Positions 32,729-45,097 of a DNA stretch of 64,000 nucleotides are shown here, piece after piece; the first letter of the stretch is position 1, and each line of letters starts with the position of its first letter. The translations under genes and the position numbers were made by a program. Origin of the DNA: Botryosphaeria dothidea (lineage: Eukaryota; Ascomycota; Dothideomycetes; Botryosphaeriales; Botryosphaeriaceae); the NCBI GenBank assembly GCA_011503125.2, contig WWBZ02000016.1, forward strand, positions 2,604,001 through 2,668,000, written 5' to 3'. The notes under the pieces were generated by a model. It did not search any database. It was not told the DNA's origin and worked only from the letters and a program-made list of their open reading frames with translations.

Positions 32729-34480
32729 GGTTTGTCTGCTCCGTCCTTTTGATTATTGCTATGGCACAAACAATGCGCGGCGTTGCACTTCGATCTTTTT
32801 ATGGAGCGCTCTCCTTTTTTTTATTCCAAGATTCGGAAAGTTTTCGTGTGGGGAGAAGATGACGACGGAGTAATTGCCGTTGAAGGCAAACAGGGAAGAT
32901 CACGGGCATCGCGAATCGCGCAAAAACGTCGATCCGAAACATATTGTGATAGGCGTTTGGTCTTTTTTTTTTTGGGATGACTGATATGGTTTGTGCGGGC
33001 TTTTCCTTGCACATAGAAGATTAGTATTCTTTCACCGCCGCTTGTATAAGTCGTTCTCTTTTCCGCGTTGGGACTTTGGAGCGGCGGCATGGACATTCTT
33101 GGTCGAATTGACGGGCGGTGGAGACTGATGTCACGGTTGGAACCCCGAAGGACGAGATTGGGCCGCGGGATTTGGTGAACAGTGTTGAAAGGTGGTGTTT
33201 GGCTTTTACAAAGTAGTGCAGTTGTAATCAATGTCTGATTCTACAGGAGGATGCGGTGGTGGTGTAAGCTGAGAAGAGCATGCACGCGCGGCCTCGTATG
33301 CATGCACGCGTTGAGGAAGAGGGCGGCGGAACGACAGATAGCGCCGCACAGGGAGGCCTTTTGGCCGACGAAAATCTCAAATAACTGCCGGAATCCTTCG
33401 AGGCCGATGGGAGAAGAGATCAACAGACTGCTCGAGTCAATCTCCGCGACAGCCGGTGTTGGCCCGTTTTCTTCGCCCACCGCAACTTTGCTCGTGCGGG
33501 ACGGCAGGCAGAGCCTCAGGACGGTGCCTGGGAGAAACGACGCTAACAGAGGCCATGACGACAGCGTGAGGTCTGGCACGCTGTGTCAGGACTCTTGACG
33601 CCGTCACCCCGCGCCGTTCGACGCCGCGCGCAACCTCTCTCGACGGCTGGCCCGTCCGCTCCTCCCCCACAATCCTTCTATTCCGCAGGATGACGGCAAC
33701 GGCGTCATCTTCGCCGAGCCCCATCACGCATCTGTGCGCTGCCCAGTGCTCACCACCCAAGTTCAATTCCAAATTCTTTCGGCAGAGCCCGTGTGGAAGC
33801 CTTTCCCGCTTCTTCCACCTCCGCCTAACCTTAATCGCGCTCATCCTCTTCGGGCCTCCGCCCTTTCCCCTTTCCGTCCTTCCACGCCTTCTGGCGAAGG
33901 CCGCCGTCGAGCTCTCTGACCAAGCAGTTCCGTCAGCAAGCATGCTTCCTCCCATTTGGAATCCCTCCCGTTTACGTCAGAGCATGGCTAGATTCCCACC
34001 CACCATGGCCGGATCGCCATCTTCCCGCCGCCAGTTGAGCCGTGGCGTCTACGGGAGCGCGGGACAAGGCTAATGCTCCTCAGGCGCCCCCTTTCAAATT
34101 CTTGCAGTATTTTCGGCCCTACAAGTGGCTTCTGTCAAGCTTCGACGCGTGTCTGGCCAATCTGATTGACGTTGATCTTCCACATCACGTCACTGACTCA
34201 GCATGTCATGTCCAATTGCCCGTCAGGATCCTCGATGAGGGGGCGCTCCGCGAAGCTAGGGACATCAGAGCTCCCTTCCGGGCCATTGAAGCTCGGACAC
34301 CGTCTGCAAGGTGCATCGGAAGCGGGTTTCTGGGCATCTTTCGTATATAAGAAGCTCCGGATCTACGCTGTAGAACATGTTTTCACATCCCCGGAGTCCT
34401 CCCCTTCTTCCTGAGCACTCGCAGTGTTGCTGTTGCCGCCCGTTGTTGTTATTTCTCTACCACAACATCACTTAACCACA
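32729..34480. other. Intergenic, 1.75 kb
   Basis: T tracts at about 32816-32822 and 32962-32972 lie in the 3' flank of the DUF726 gene. A CT-rich stretch runs from 33600 to 33900. A TATA box precedes the next gene. Short ORFs (for example 33690-34073, plus) show no motif. Confidence 0.5.
34344..34350 (+). promoter_or_regulatory. TATA box of the secreted hydrolase gene
   Basis: TATATAA lies 131-137 bp before the start codon at 34481. A clear TATA box is unusual in this window and suggests a regulated gene. Confidence 0.6.
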
Positions 34481-35846
34481 ATGCTTAGCAAAGCCACTAC
34501 AGCGGGCTTGGCCCTTGCCTCCGTAGTTTCGGCTGCGAAGCAGTGCCTTAACCAAACTGTTCCCGTCGATATCGAAGCCCGTAGCGCCGTATTTGACACC
34601 AGCGTCATCCCTCACGACAATATTGAAGTCACGCAGTTCGTCCAAAGGATGACGCGTCAGAGCCATAACCTCACCAATGATGTTCTGCAAGGCTACAACA
34701 CCACCAGCGGAACCTATAATATCAGCACTCAGTTCTGCTGGGATGACCAGAAGACCGGAGACAGCCCAACTCTGCAGATCCTGACCCACGGAATTGGTTT
34801 TGACAAGACGTTAGTGTCCCTATAATCCAAAGCGACTTAGTAAGAGGCGAGATCTAACAGTCTAACAATAGGTACTGGGATCTTTCCTACAACGACTTCA
34901 ACTATTCCTACGTCGATGCCGCCTTGGATGCTGGTTTCGTGACCCTGAGCTATGATCGCCTGGGTATCGGCAAGTCCCAGCATGGCGACCCACTCAACGA
35001 GATCCAAACCAATCTCGAAGTCGCCGCCCTGCACGCCTTGACAACCAAGCTCCGCGATGGCAACTTCCCTAGTGTCAACTCTTCCTATGACACCGTCGTC
35101 CACGTCGGTCATTCCTTCGGCTCCGTCCAATCCTACATCTTCGCACACCTCTACCCGAGCCTGACACAGGGCATCGTCCTGACTGGCTTCTCTCTCAACT
35201 CATCTTTCATGGGTTATTTCCTTGCTGGTGGCAACTTGCAACAGGCCTCGATCAATTCGCCTCTCCGCTTTGGCAGCCCCAGTTACGCTGGTATTGTGTC
35301 GGATTTCCTGTTCGAGCAGATGCCGCTGTTCGATTATCTGCAGCCGATTGACATTACGACCCTGTCTGCGCCGCAGGATCTTCCGGACGGCTATATCGTC
35401 CCTGCGAACGCGGGCGCGAACCAGTATCAGTTCCTCCTGCCCCCCTACTTCGACCCTGAAATCCTGCCAGTCGTCGAGAAGAGCAAGCAGCCCGTCACCC
35501 TCGGCGAGATCCTCACCATTGGCAGCAGCGCTCCAGCTCCGAATGACTTCGCTGGCCCCGTCCTCGTCTTCACCGGCGGTACGTGGTCCCCATTTTATTA
35601 ACACTCAAATATATACTGACGCATCGAACAGACGGCGATCTCCCCTTCTGCGGTGGTGACTGCCTCGCGACTGGCGGCGCGGCCCCGTCCATTCCTCACC
35701 AGGTCTCGCAGGCCTTCCCCAACGTTAAGGAGGAGAACTTCACGGCCTACATCCAGCCTAACACCGGTCACGGAGTTACGGCCCATTACAATTCCACTGC
35801 CGGTTACAAGTACATCTCCAACTGGCTTAATGATCATGATCTTTAG
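34481..35846 (+). CDS. Secreted alpha/beta hydrolase
   Basis: Three exons, 34481-34809, 34872-35578 and 35632-35846, give 416 residues. The start is the first ATG that yields a signal peptide (MLSKATTAGLALASVVSAAK, cleavage probably after an Ala near 18-19). Many N-glycosylation sites (NQT, NLT, NTT, NIS, NYS, NSS) support secretion. The fold includes LQILTHGIGFD, LSYDRLGIGKS and the nucleophile elbow VGHSFGS with Ser at about 191. GHGVTAHYNS near the end likely supplies the catalytic His. LPFCGGDCLATGG may form a disulfide loop. The substrate is unknown; extracellular esterases and lipase-like enzymes have this layout. Confidence 0.85.
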
Positions 35847-37585
35847 ATAAATGAAGACGATGGTTGAACTAATCATGTCGGTTGATGTTAGGAAGGGGTT
35901 GTGATGTGAGATAGTGAAATGGGTTGGATACCGTCACTCATAATCGTAATATAATCTGTATGAGGAAAAATTGACCGATCACCTCAGATAATGAATATGG
36001 AACATGTAGTGCTGATCTGTGGTTTCTTGTTTTTTTTAAGGGCTCGCGGTTGGCTGCAGTACTTCCTTTGCCTGCGCAGAGAAGGGTGCTCCGTTTTGGT
36101 CCACAATTTCTGCCGGGATGCTCCTTCAGCAGAGTGACCATCTTTTGTTTATTTCGTAGCTGTGTTCTTTTTTTGTTGGTTTCACAGACCCTTCATCCCG
36201 ACGGTAGTCCAATAACCGGTAGCGAATCCCAGCTGCTGCTCCTCTCGAGACGCAGTGCTTCTTACGTTTCATCTCCAACTCGAAACAATTGTACGCGAAC
36301 ACCTATCCCTTATATACATAGTAGTCCGGATCAAAGCTGCCTCGTAATCGAGAAAGGATATACGAGGAGCTGGGCAGCAGGTTGCATGGTGTTGAGTTTC
36401 GCCCTCAACACATGCCCAGGCCTCCTCTTGCTTCGGTCTTTGTCGTCGGTCGTCCGGACGTCTGTCTTCTCTCGTCTGTTTGTGGTTAGTAGGATGCCTT
36501 ACGGTGGTTGGAAAGCCGAAGATTCCGATTCGTAGGGTCGGATTTGAATTGGCAAAGAGCCGCGCAAGCCCGAAGTATAGATTCGCAGCCAAGAAGAGGA
36601 AAAAGAAGTAGGAAAAGAACGCACCCCTGACAGCACTCCGGCCGAATATATTGAATTTCATCTGTTTGGTGATTCCTTGTGATTTCTACTTTAATTCCTG
36701 CGAATGAATCAGGCCAACTCATTTCGCCAGCATAAAAAGAAAAGGAATAGGTTAGCAGGGCAGCACTCACTTGTAATTCTCCTTCTGGCGTACGTATATA
36801 TATTTTATCACGCCACCTCCCCTACTCGTTGCCAGACAAAGAAAGAAGCGGCGGAAGTGCGCAACGTTCCAGGGCGTTGATTATATATCTCTAGCCCCTC
36901 AATCTGTGGGGCGAAACGCTACCGCGGGTGCCTGATCCCGAATCACGGCAACGACATGGTTGAGAGCCCAATGAGGACCCGCGGTGACTCACCGAAGTCG
37001 TCGTTGGGACTCCGTCCCTCCCGGTGCTGTCGGCAGGGAGCGAGCGAACCCAAGTCCTGGTGTGCCCCTGCTCAGAACGCTCCCAGTTTTCACAATATCA
37101 CAGCGCAACCTTTCTCGGCAGTCGATGAGTCCAGATAGTCAATTTCTGAGTAGAATAGGTGGCAGGTGCACCAATACCGCTTTTGGACCGCAACGTACGA
37201 TCTCTTCATCGCATTTCAACTATTTGTCCCTATAGAAAAGGATCAGGGATTAGAATCGTACTGACCCATTTTTCCATTCCCTTTCCTTCCCTTTTGCAAA
37301 GTCGCATCGCAAATATCAAAAGCAGAACCCCGCTTTCCGTTGTATCAACACAGTGAAACTGAGAAAAAAAAAATCGAAACTCTTTGCCTCGCCTCGATGC
37401 CCATTAACATAAAGCAAAAAAGAAAAACCCCATATACCGATGATTAACGACAAGTGATCGAAAGAGCACTCCCATCTCACCAAGAAGTCCCACGTCGAGT
37501 ATGAGAAGATGGGGAAAGAAGAACCACTCTGCGATAAGTCAAATTACCGGTGCGGACATGATGCGTCGAGTGAGGGGTGAGCCCT
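35847..37585. other. Intergenic between converging genes, 1.74 kb
   Basis: Contains AT-rich segments (36785-36805 TATATATATTTT, and 37360-37440). No ORF with a recognisable motif, tRNA or repeat was found. Confidence 0.5.
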
Positions 37586-40500
37586 TTATAGGACGATGTT
37601 CAACTCATGCCTCAGAGTGTTCGGGTCACCCATATCGGGGTAGTACGGCACCATCGAGTCAGCAGAGTGAACGTACGCGTCGTTGTACAGGCGCCAGTAT
37701 GGCTGTCGAACCTTACGAGCCGGGTGGAAGAGACCGGCCCAAACGTAGTTCATCACGACGCCAGTACCGACTGCAACGCGAACGGCCTCAATGGCTTCAA
37801 TGATGCGGTCAATGACGTGGGGACTCGTTTCGAAGATGTTGGGATAGAGCAGGTTAAGGAGATGCACCATAGCATCTTCGCAGCCTAGACCCACGACACC
37901 AAGCGCAACATGCTTGACAACCGAGGCAGCGGTCTGACGGTGGACCTGGTCGCGGTCGATAAGGGCGTCCTCGAGAAGTGGTGTAACGGCGTAAACATAG
38001 TCCTTCGCCATCTCTCCGATGTACTCGAAGAGGAACGAGAGGGACTTTAGCACACCATTCTGAACGTTCAGCTCAGGTACGCGGTACTCGTTCATCAACG
38101 CCGGGAGGACAGTGAAGGGAGCGCATGTTTCGGCAACGATACCAATGGCGACAGCGGTACAGACACGAGACTGACGCTCCTGGACTCTCAGATTGTTGAG
38201 CAGGGTAGCAAGAACATCCTGAGGACCAATAGCCTTAGCAATGAAGCCAAATGTATTGTTAGCAGCGCGGCGAATGCCCTTCTTGTGAGCCTTAAGCATG
38301 TCGAGGAGCTCGAAGCAAATTCTCATCCACTCACGGGCGTTGACACTTTCGGGACCGCGATCCGCAATACGGCCAACAAGATCGATCGTGTTCTCCTGCA
38401 CCTTCTCGTGACGGTTGCGGAGAATGGGGGTGAGACGCGGGAGGAGGTCCTTGATCGGGGGCTGCATCTGGTTGATACCCACAACAGTGACAATTGACCT
38501 GAGAGCACCAAGAATGGACCCAAGCACCTCCGGGTACTCCTCACCGAGGTATTCATACAAGACCGTGCCGAGTTTTCCCATGAGTGCATCCTCGCCACAT
38601 TGTTTCATTACCAGAGCGATGCGGGAGACCAGGTCAGCAGCTTGCTGTCGCACAGTCGCAGACTTGTTGTTCAGTCTCCATAGGATGGTACTGACGATCT
38701 GAGGAAGGTACGGCTTGCAACGTGTACCGAGAGCGTTTACGACGGTGCCGAAGCCATTCAGCATTACGACATCCTCGATGCTTTGCTCCTGGAAGGCGTG
38801 GAGAATACCATCGACAAGACGCTCCTCCAATCTCTCACCAATATCTGCCGCACCAAGACTGGCGATGACCTTTTCAAGCGTCTCCACAGTCATCTTGCGG
38901 TAGGGTTCGCTCTCATCCTTCAGGTTACCCACGATACGCTCCACAATCTCGCTGACTCCAACCTTTTGGCCGAGATCAACGGTTGTCTCCACGACTTGCC
39001 GGTAGTTGCGCTTATCCAAAGCCATACGACGTACCCAGAAGCTCTTGAAGAAATCATTCAAGACGTTCTCCTTAAGATACCCTGCAGTTACGCCTTCGGT
39101 ACCAGCGCACTGGGAAATGACTTTGAGGACGACCTTCTTCATCTCCTCGTCCGGCGAAGAGAATTCACGGAGAAGAATCTCCATGATCTGGCTGGTGTAA
39201 TAGTTGGCGTACTCCTCATCCATCAGAGGGATGATATAGCCAACTGCCTTTAGGAACCCAGCCAGGCCCTTGCCGCGCTGCTTTCTCGCACCAGTCCAGA
39301 GAGGGTTCAAGATATCATCAAAGCTCTCAATACCATAGGGGTTTGCTGCTTCAGCCAAGGCAGCGATGGCCAAAGCGGTGACGGTGCGCACCTTGGTCTG
39401 CTCATCGTTCAGGTTATCGCCGATGCAGTCGACCAGGCCCTTGAGGTGGGGCAATATAGCACAGCCCATCAGGATAGGGATCTGCTGTACAATCTTGACA
39501 CCCGTATGGCGGGCCTGCCATGACTTTTTGCTACGGCAGACAGCCCGCAAGAAGGGAAGAAGCGCTGGGATACCGAGGGCGGACGCAACCACGGCAAAAG
39601 CACGAGCCGTAGTGTTCCGTACATACTCGTCAGGGTGATCGATATCAGGTCTCATCGTACTGATCATGTGTGCAAGACCGGCTGCCTTTGCGAGGTTGGA
39701 AATAATCTCACGGCCCTCAACGCGGGCATAGTAGTCCTGATCGATGAGCAAGGGCTCGATGACAACCAGAATTTTGTGGACGTATGGCCGGACCATGTCG
39801 TCGAGCTTGTAGAGAACACGGTCAATAACCTTGACGAGAAGATGGCGCTCCTGATCCTCAAGTGTCCTTTCCATGAGCAGTGGCAAGATCTGGTTAAAGA
39901 GGGGTCCAGCTCCAAAGTTCCGGGCGTTGTCTGTGAGCTGACGAAGTGCAGTCTTACGCATCGGCGGCGTTCCGTTCTTGACTTTGAGTAGCAATCGCAT
40001 GATCTTACGCTCCTTCATCTCATCTACACTCAACTCCTCTTCATTCTGACCATCCATGAGCTTGCCGAAGTATTGCATATCCTCTGCCTTGAAGAATTGC
40101 AGCTCGCCGACGCCAGGAATCTCGCTCGGAAGTTGCTTGCCGAGAGCCCTGGCGTTCTCGGGTTCTTGCATCATGAAGCCACCGGCAAGGCCGGCAGCCG
40201 GTGTAGGAGTGGCTGCGACCTTTTTGGCGGGAGCACGAACAGGCTCATAGCCGGGAGGCGGACTTAGGATCTTGTAGCCTGCATCCTCACCAGGAAGCAA
40301 CTCGTCAAGCTCTTCATCCGAGATGGGTGCGTTACGTCCGGAGATGTCGGTTCCGAAAGAGAGTACAGTGCCGGATTGAGATGGGTGAACAGGAGTGGCA
40401 AGACCAGCATTTCCACCAACTGGAGTGGCGCCCAAGGCAGGTGCCTGATCCCAACGTGACTTTCGTTTCGAAGCTCCGTCAGCGCCAGGAACGGGAATCG

Positions 40501-41269
40501 AAGGGGTTTGATCCCATCGAGAGCGTTTCTTAGGCTCCGACTCCGCAGCTTCATTCGCACCGTTGGTCGTAGTCTCCTCCGAAGAGACGTCCCAGCGCTT
40601 CTTGCGCTTGCGGCCAGCCATAGCTCCATTTGCCCCATTCTCCGTTGGTGTCTTGTCGCCTGTGGGTGTCTTATCACCGTCCTTCAAGGTAGCTTGGTGT
40701 TCGTCGACGTCCTCACCCCTCTCTTTCCTTTCCTGCTTCTCGCGCTCTTCCCGCTCCCGCTCGCGCTTCTTCATGATCTCTTTGTAGCTCATGCCTTCGT
40801 CTTCGCCGGTGCCGCGCTCGAATCGACGCTTCTGGTAATCGGTCTCGCGAGACTGGATTTGGGCCTGCTTCTCGCGATCCATCAGAATATCTTCTTCCAT
40901 CCCATCGCCCGTGGCGAACTCGTCCATCTGAGCGCGGGTTGCGGTGTACTGGCCGACGAGCCTGCGACTGTCATCGGCATCCTCCATGTCCTCGTCGTCG
41001 TTGGCGGGAATGGAGGTGAGGTAGCCATCGTACTTGTTGTCGCCATTGCGGTCATAGAGGTCGGTATCAAAGGTTTCCGTCAGGGAGGCCTTCGTCGAGT
41101 TGTCAGTCCTCTGGTTAGCCGGGTCGAAAGTCTTTGAACCTTTCTTCCCTGCAGCGGCTGCGTTGCGCTCCTGCTGCAGGCGCTTGATGGTCTCGAAGTC
41201 GGCTTTGCGTGTATTAGCAGCTTTGCCAGTGGTGTTGAGCGTGTCGAGCTTGGACTTACCGTCGGACAT
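37586..41269 (-). CDS. HSH155: Splicing factor 3B subunit 1 (U2 snRNP)
   Basis: A single 1227-residue exon; the first ATG of the family-like sequence is at 41269 ([19 protein letters not shown]). The N-terminus is disordered. It carries three Trp motifs that bind U2AF-homology domains, KKRWDVS (about 227), RSRWDQTP (about 250) and KSRWDQAP (about 268). From about 430 to the end runs the HEAT-repeat superhelix, which grips the branch-point helix of U2 snRNA with the intron. Conservation with human SF3B1 is very high. The human K700 hotspot corresponds to Lys626 (DEQTKVRT). The pladienolide-site V1078 corresponds to Asn1004 and N1108 to Ser1034; the spacing 378 between 626 and 1004 equals the human spacing. 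The gene has no intron although its neighbours do. Confidence 0.96.
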   Translation of the reverse strand: MSDGKSKLDTLNTTGKAANTRKADFETIKRLQQERNAAAAGKKGSKTFDPANQRTDNSTKASLTETFDTDLYDRNGDNKYDGYLTSIPANDDEDMEDADDSRRLVGQYTATRAQMDEFATGDGMEEDILMDREKQAQIQSRETDYQKRRFERGTGEDEGMSYKEIMKKREREREEREKQERKERGEDVDEHQATLKDGDKTPTGDKTPTENGANGAMAGRKRKKRWDVSSEETTTNGANEAAESEPKKRSRWDQTPSIPVPGADGASKRKSRWDQAPALGATPVGGNAGLATPVHPSQSGTVLSFGTDISGRNAPISDEELDELLPGEDAGYKILSPPPGYEPVRAPAKKVAATPTPAAGLAGGFMMQEPENARALGKQLPSEIPGVGELQFFKAEDMQYFGKLMDGQNEEELSVDEMKERKIMRLLLKVKNGTPPMRKTALRQLTDNARNFGAGPLFNQILPLLMERTLEDQERHLLVKVIDRVLYKLDDMVRPYVHKILVVIEPLLIDQDYYARVEGREIISNLAKAAGLAHMISTMRPDIDHPDEYVRNTTARAFAVVASALGIPALLPFLRAVCRSKKSWQARHTGVKIVQQIPILMGCAILPHLKGLVDCIGDNLNDEQTKVRTVTALAIAALAEAANPYGIESFDDILNPLWTGARKQRGKGLAGFLKAVGYIIPLMDEEYANYYTSQIMEILLREFSSPDEEMKKVVLKVISQCAGTEGVTAGYLKENVLNDFFKSFWVRRMALDKRNYRQVVETTVDLGQKVGVSEIVERIVGNLKDESEPYRKMTVETLEKVIASLGAADIGERLEERLVDGILHAFQEQSIEDVVMLNGFGTVVNALGTRCKPYLPQIVSTILWRLNNKSATVRQQAADLVSRIALVMKQCGEDALMGKLGTVLYEYLGEEYPEVLGSILGALRSIVTVVGINQMQPPIKDLLPRLTPILRNRHEKVQENTIDLVGRIADRGPESVNAREWMRICFELLDMLKAHKKGIRRAANNTFGFIAKAIGPQDVLATLLNNLRVQERQSRVCTAVAIGIVAETCAPFTVLPALMNEYRVPELNVQNGVLKSLSFLFEYIGEMAKDYVYAVTPLLEDALIDRDQVHRQTAASVVKHVALGVVGLGCEDAMVHLLNLLYPNIFETSPHVIDRIIEAIEAVRVAVGTGVVMNYVWAGLFHPARKVRQPYWRLYNDAYVHSADSMVPYYPDMGDPNTLRHELNIVL

Positions 41270-41674
41270 CTTCACAGGCTGCTGGCGACGATGATCCTGA
41301 GTGCGCTTCGACCGGATGTGCAAGTTATGCGACCGACATGTATGGGCGGCCGTCCAGCAACAGCGGGAAGTGGTGTGCAAGAAGTTATGGCGGTGCGGTG
41401 CTGGGGAGCGGCGGGCTGCAGTGACCGCCGAACCGTGACACGCCAAGACCGCGCTAACCGGTTTAGTGCGCCCCGTCTGCGTCCACAGTGACTGTAGTGG
41501 ATAGGGAACGATTGGGTTGGTCCTCAAATTACTAAGCATACATTGTCGGGCACCCATATCCCCCCCACAGTTTGAGCCTCCTGCAGTTAAATTTCCACTA
41601 GACTTTTCTTTGTCACGTGCCGAATATTTCCATGCTTTGAACTATCATAAGAACAAGCTCCAGTTGAAAGCTAC
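41270..41674. other. Promoter region of SF3B1
   Basis: 405 bp lie between the SF3B1 start and the TEL2 stop. It is GC-rich near the start codon, with a C tract at 41563-41569. No TATA box is seen. Confidence 0.4.
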
Positions 41675-44600
41675 CTAAAAATCCATCATATCGCCCATCA
41701 ATAGTCTCTGATGTTTTTCCACCACTTCGCCACATCTCACAAGCACTCCTGCGGCGAGTGACCTCACTCGCTCTTCCTCCTCACTACCCCCACCTGTTCG
41801 GTCAAATACCATTCTCACCCACTCTTGAGTCTCGAGCAACTCCCTGCTATGCTCCTGAACAAGACGCTGCTGATCCTCATTCACCTCAAGCATTGTCAAA
41901 AATGCGAAGAGAACCCCTTCAAGTATTGCTGAATCGCTGAGAGCGGACGTCCGGACCGCGAGCAGGAGGCCCCAAAGCTCGGATGTCATCTGAGGAAGGG
42001 AGAGGGTGGAGGCACCGGAGGAATGGAGAAGAATCGCAAGTGTCTTCAGAAAGACCGGGAGGATGAGAGGAGAGTAGTATACATTGCCCGTACCGCTAGC
42101 GATCGATTTGTATCAGTGGATCTTCCATTTGACTACCAGGCAAACCTACAGTGCTTTTGCATGAGACCACCAACCGCCGGTCAGCGGAAAGAACAAACTC
42201 TGCGCAACTATTTTTGCCAGCTCATTGGTGATGATCTTCCGGTTTTTCTCGACCTGCATGCGCGACGAAAAGGTGCGGACTTTGAGTGCGCTGGGCCCTG
42301 TGACCTTGTCCGCAGCATCAAGAGCTAGAGGCGTGATCATCGTATGCTTCAGCTTATTCGTGATCGTGTCGACTGGATTGGACTCTGTTGAGTACAACCG
42401 GTGGAGCTTCTCGGGAAGCATTTTTGATGGAAATCCTGGTCCGGAGCTCGTCGACGCGTCCGAAACAAGTGCACCATCCTTGAATCCAGCTAGTTCCCTT
42501 GCACTCAGACCAATGGCGGTTAGGATTGCTACGCGCTGGCTGAAAGAATAATCCCCAGCGTAGAAACATCTCACCAGATAGGGTCCTGTTTGTGCTGGAT
42601 CAGCCAGAACGACTGAAATTAAGGCCTGCTGCCGCACTTCTTGGAAGTTCGCAATGTCGAACTGGTCGTTCAGCCCTATTAATACGGATACTAATTCCTC
42701 AAGATTATCCTTCACCTCTTTCCCAAAATCTGTCTTTCGTCGAATCAGACTGGCTGCGGTGGACAAGGCAAGCTGGTGACGATCGTAGTTCTCGCTCTCG
42801 CGAAGACCCGCAAGGAGATCGCGAATATAGCTATTCTATCGTTAGACCGTTCGCAGGGAAATTGACTGCGGGTACTTACACAGGAGCTGTCGGCTTATTC
42901 CTCGTCACCTGAGTTGGGTCCTCGGAGTCATCCTCGGGGTCTGAGTCTGGCTTCGAATAAGGTACCAGGTCATCATCTTCGTCTGAATCCTCCACAATCT
43001 CAACTATTCTCGGACCCGATCCAGACTTTGTTTCGAATTTAGATTTCTCTCTTCTCTGATTCGTTGGGGTGAGTTTCCCTTTGGTTTGCGAGACTGGTGA
43101 GCGCGGAGCAGTATGGTCCATTGTAGGTTGCTGAAAGTCTTCAATGCTACCCGCCAGATCTCTTGCTTGCGTCAGTTGCCGGTACCAGTTTGCCTCCTCA
43201 GATTCGGTTTCTGGAATGCCAAACTTGAGTCTGTTCTCCGGTTTGTCGATGAGCTCTGAAATTGAGGTGGCGGCAAACATGCCCAGGAGACGCGCACGTT
43301 GGCTTGAATTTCTTAGCCGATTTGAGGTACCCTTCATGTGCGCACTTGATCTTGCCAATGTGAAGAGTAGCATCGGCTGCATGCGGTGAATATATCCACA
43401 GGACATTAGAAGGACTTGAGCCAAAGCTGGAACATGTTAGTCAATGAGTTTCGAAAGAACATATGGATGTTATGAAGCACCTTCTTGATGCAGCATCGGG
43501 GTATGTTTGATGAAGAGTTCATCTCCAAATTGTTCCATACTTCGTTCTAGCACCTTGCACATGCGATCTGTTTCATTCTTAGTACTCAAATGCATTTCCA
43601 AATCAAGTATACAGCCTTACCTTCATCCAACTGCAGAGCAGCTACTGCAACACGTCTTGTAGCGAATGACGCGCTCGCGCTGCCAATGGTAGCATTCGTG
43701 AGCCAGAAAACTAAATTTTCTTTCAAAGAATCACTAGCATTCAGGATTGCCTGGAGTAAGGCCACGGCACCCGAGATGGCTTTCGAAGTCGACTCGAGGT
43801 CTCGGTCCTGAGTCGCGGTTCCTATGAGAATTTTCCTCGACAAAATGTTGAGAAAGGAGAACAGAAACTGTCTCTGTTCATGGGCACGAAGCTCATGAAG
43901 TGTGCGCAGAAAAGCCGCGAACTTGTCTGTGTCTTTAATTGGAGTCCGCGCAAGAAGACCCCATATCACATGGTCTGGGTGGTTAGCTACTGCGCTATCA
44001 GAAGAAAGGAGGAGGTATTCACCGGTATATCCTAAGCTGAAAGACCTTCCTAAAATGATTGCAGCGCTTTGAGGACGATCTAGATCCTCTGCCCCAGCTG
44101 GATCACCGTCACAGGCAAATAAGGCAATCGCACGCCCGAGCCATTCCGCAAATTCACTTCCAGAAGCATACCAGTGGTCGTGGCGGTAGGACGAGGTGCT
44201 TTTGAGCAAGTCTTTCGAATGCGCGGCAATCGAGATAATTCTGCCCGTTGCAGTAAGAGAAACGAACTCCCGCCACAAAAGCTGCTTCTGTGTGGGGGTG
44301 CCGGTGATTGTATTGATATCCCGCCATATATACTTGACAGCAGATTCTTGTAATAGATACGTCAAGGTATCAAGGAGTATTCGGACCTGTTGCTCGGCGC
44401 TATTGGATTTAGTGACTTGCTGCTGCTGCTGCTGCTGCTGCTTCTCAAGGTCTTGTGTTAAGCTTTTGAGACGTGCAACAATTGCTCCGAGACCGCTGAC
44501 GCTTCCCAAGCATTCAAGAAGAAGCAACTTATCATTTTCAGATGCAGACGTCGTTTGCCATGCATCCCAGTAGTTTGGAACAGTGTCCAGGAGCGTGTTG

Positions 44601-44857
44601 ATGATTTGTGCCGAGAGTGACCCTGGAGACCTGATGTTGAAGCCATCAGAATCTACTGACGTCCTGCTGAGGTAATTCAAGACATGATGTAGTGTTTCGG
44701 CATCAGGTTGTTCCCGCAGGACAGCCAGTGCCTGCTCTGGAGAGCTTACACCAGTAAGTCCGGAATTCCTGGCCGGTTGAGATGGACTGGATGATTCGTC
44801 AAGCGCGTCGATGAGTTTAGGCTTGGTGGTGCTGACAGCCGTGAGGAGTTCATCCAT
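41675..44857 (-). CDS. TEL2: Telomere length regulation protein TEL2
   Basis: Five exons, 44857-43621, 43567-43481, 43426-42880, 42830-42150 and 42095-41675, give 990 residues; introns are 49-54 nt. The N-terminal helical-repeat half contains a run of Gln at about 140-147 from a CAG repeat. An acidic linker (VEDSDEDDDLVPYSKPDSD) leads to the conserved C-terminal domain: APVYIRDLLAGLRESENYD, then LFFPLTGGWWSHAKALGTGN, which is restored by splicing at a GTAGGT donor, and STLSLPQMTSELWGLL. Tel2 forms the TTT complex with Tti1 and Tti2. It works with Hsp90 to fold PI3K-like kinases (ATM, ATR and TOR types). Divergent from UBA3, 240 bp between starts. Confidence 0.93.
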
Positions 44858-45097
44858 GATTGAATACAGGCCTCATGTTTCCAGAGCAGGATAAACGTGT
44901 GGTTGAGATGGAAAAGGAAAGAAGCGACAGAGAGCTTGGGCGCGTGTTGGCGCACGGATGTCGGATTTTAGGCAGCGGGTTGCTTATCGATAAGAGGGAG
45001 CTTTGACGTTATTGGACCTCCAAACGGCTCCGCCTCTCTCCCGACCTGTCACTTCCGCTACACGTCAACACCAAATCGAGTTCCGTCACCCCAGACC
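44858..45097. promoter_or_regulatory. Shared divergent promoter, TEL2 / UBA3
   Basis: 240 bp separate the two start codons. A perfect 12-bp palindrome lies near the middle, at 44983-44994. No TATA box is seen. Confidence 0.6.
44983..44994. promoter_or_regulatory. Palindrome CTTATCGATAAG
   Basis: A perfect 12-bp inverted repeat, 104-115 bp before the UBA3 start and 126-137 bp before the TEL2 start. The identical sequence occurs at 55215-55226, at nearly the same distance from MDE1. It is a likely binding site for a dimeric regulator. Confidence 0.5.
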
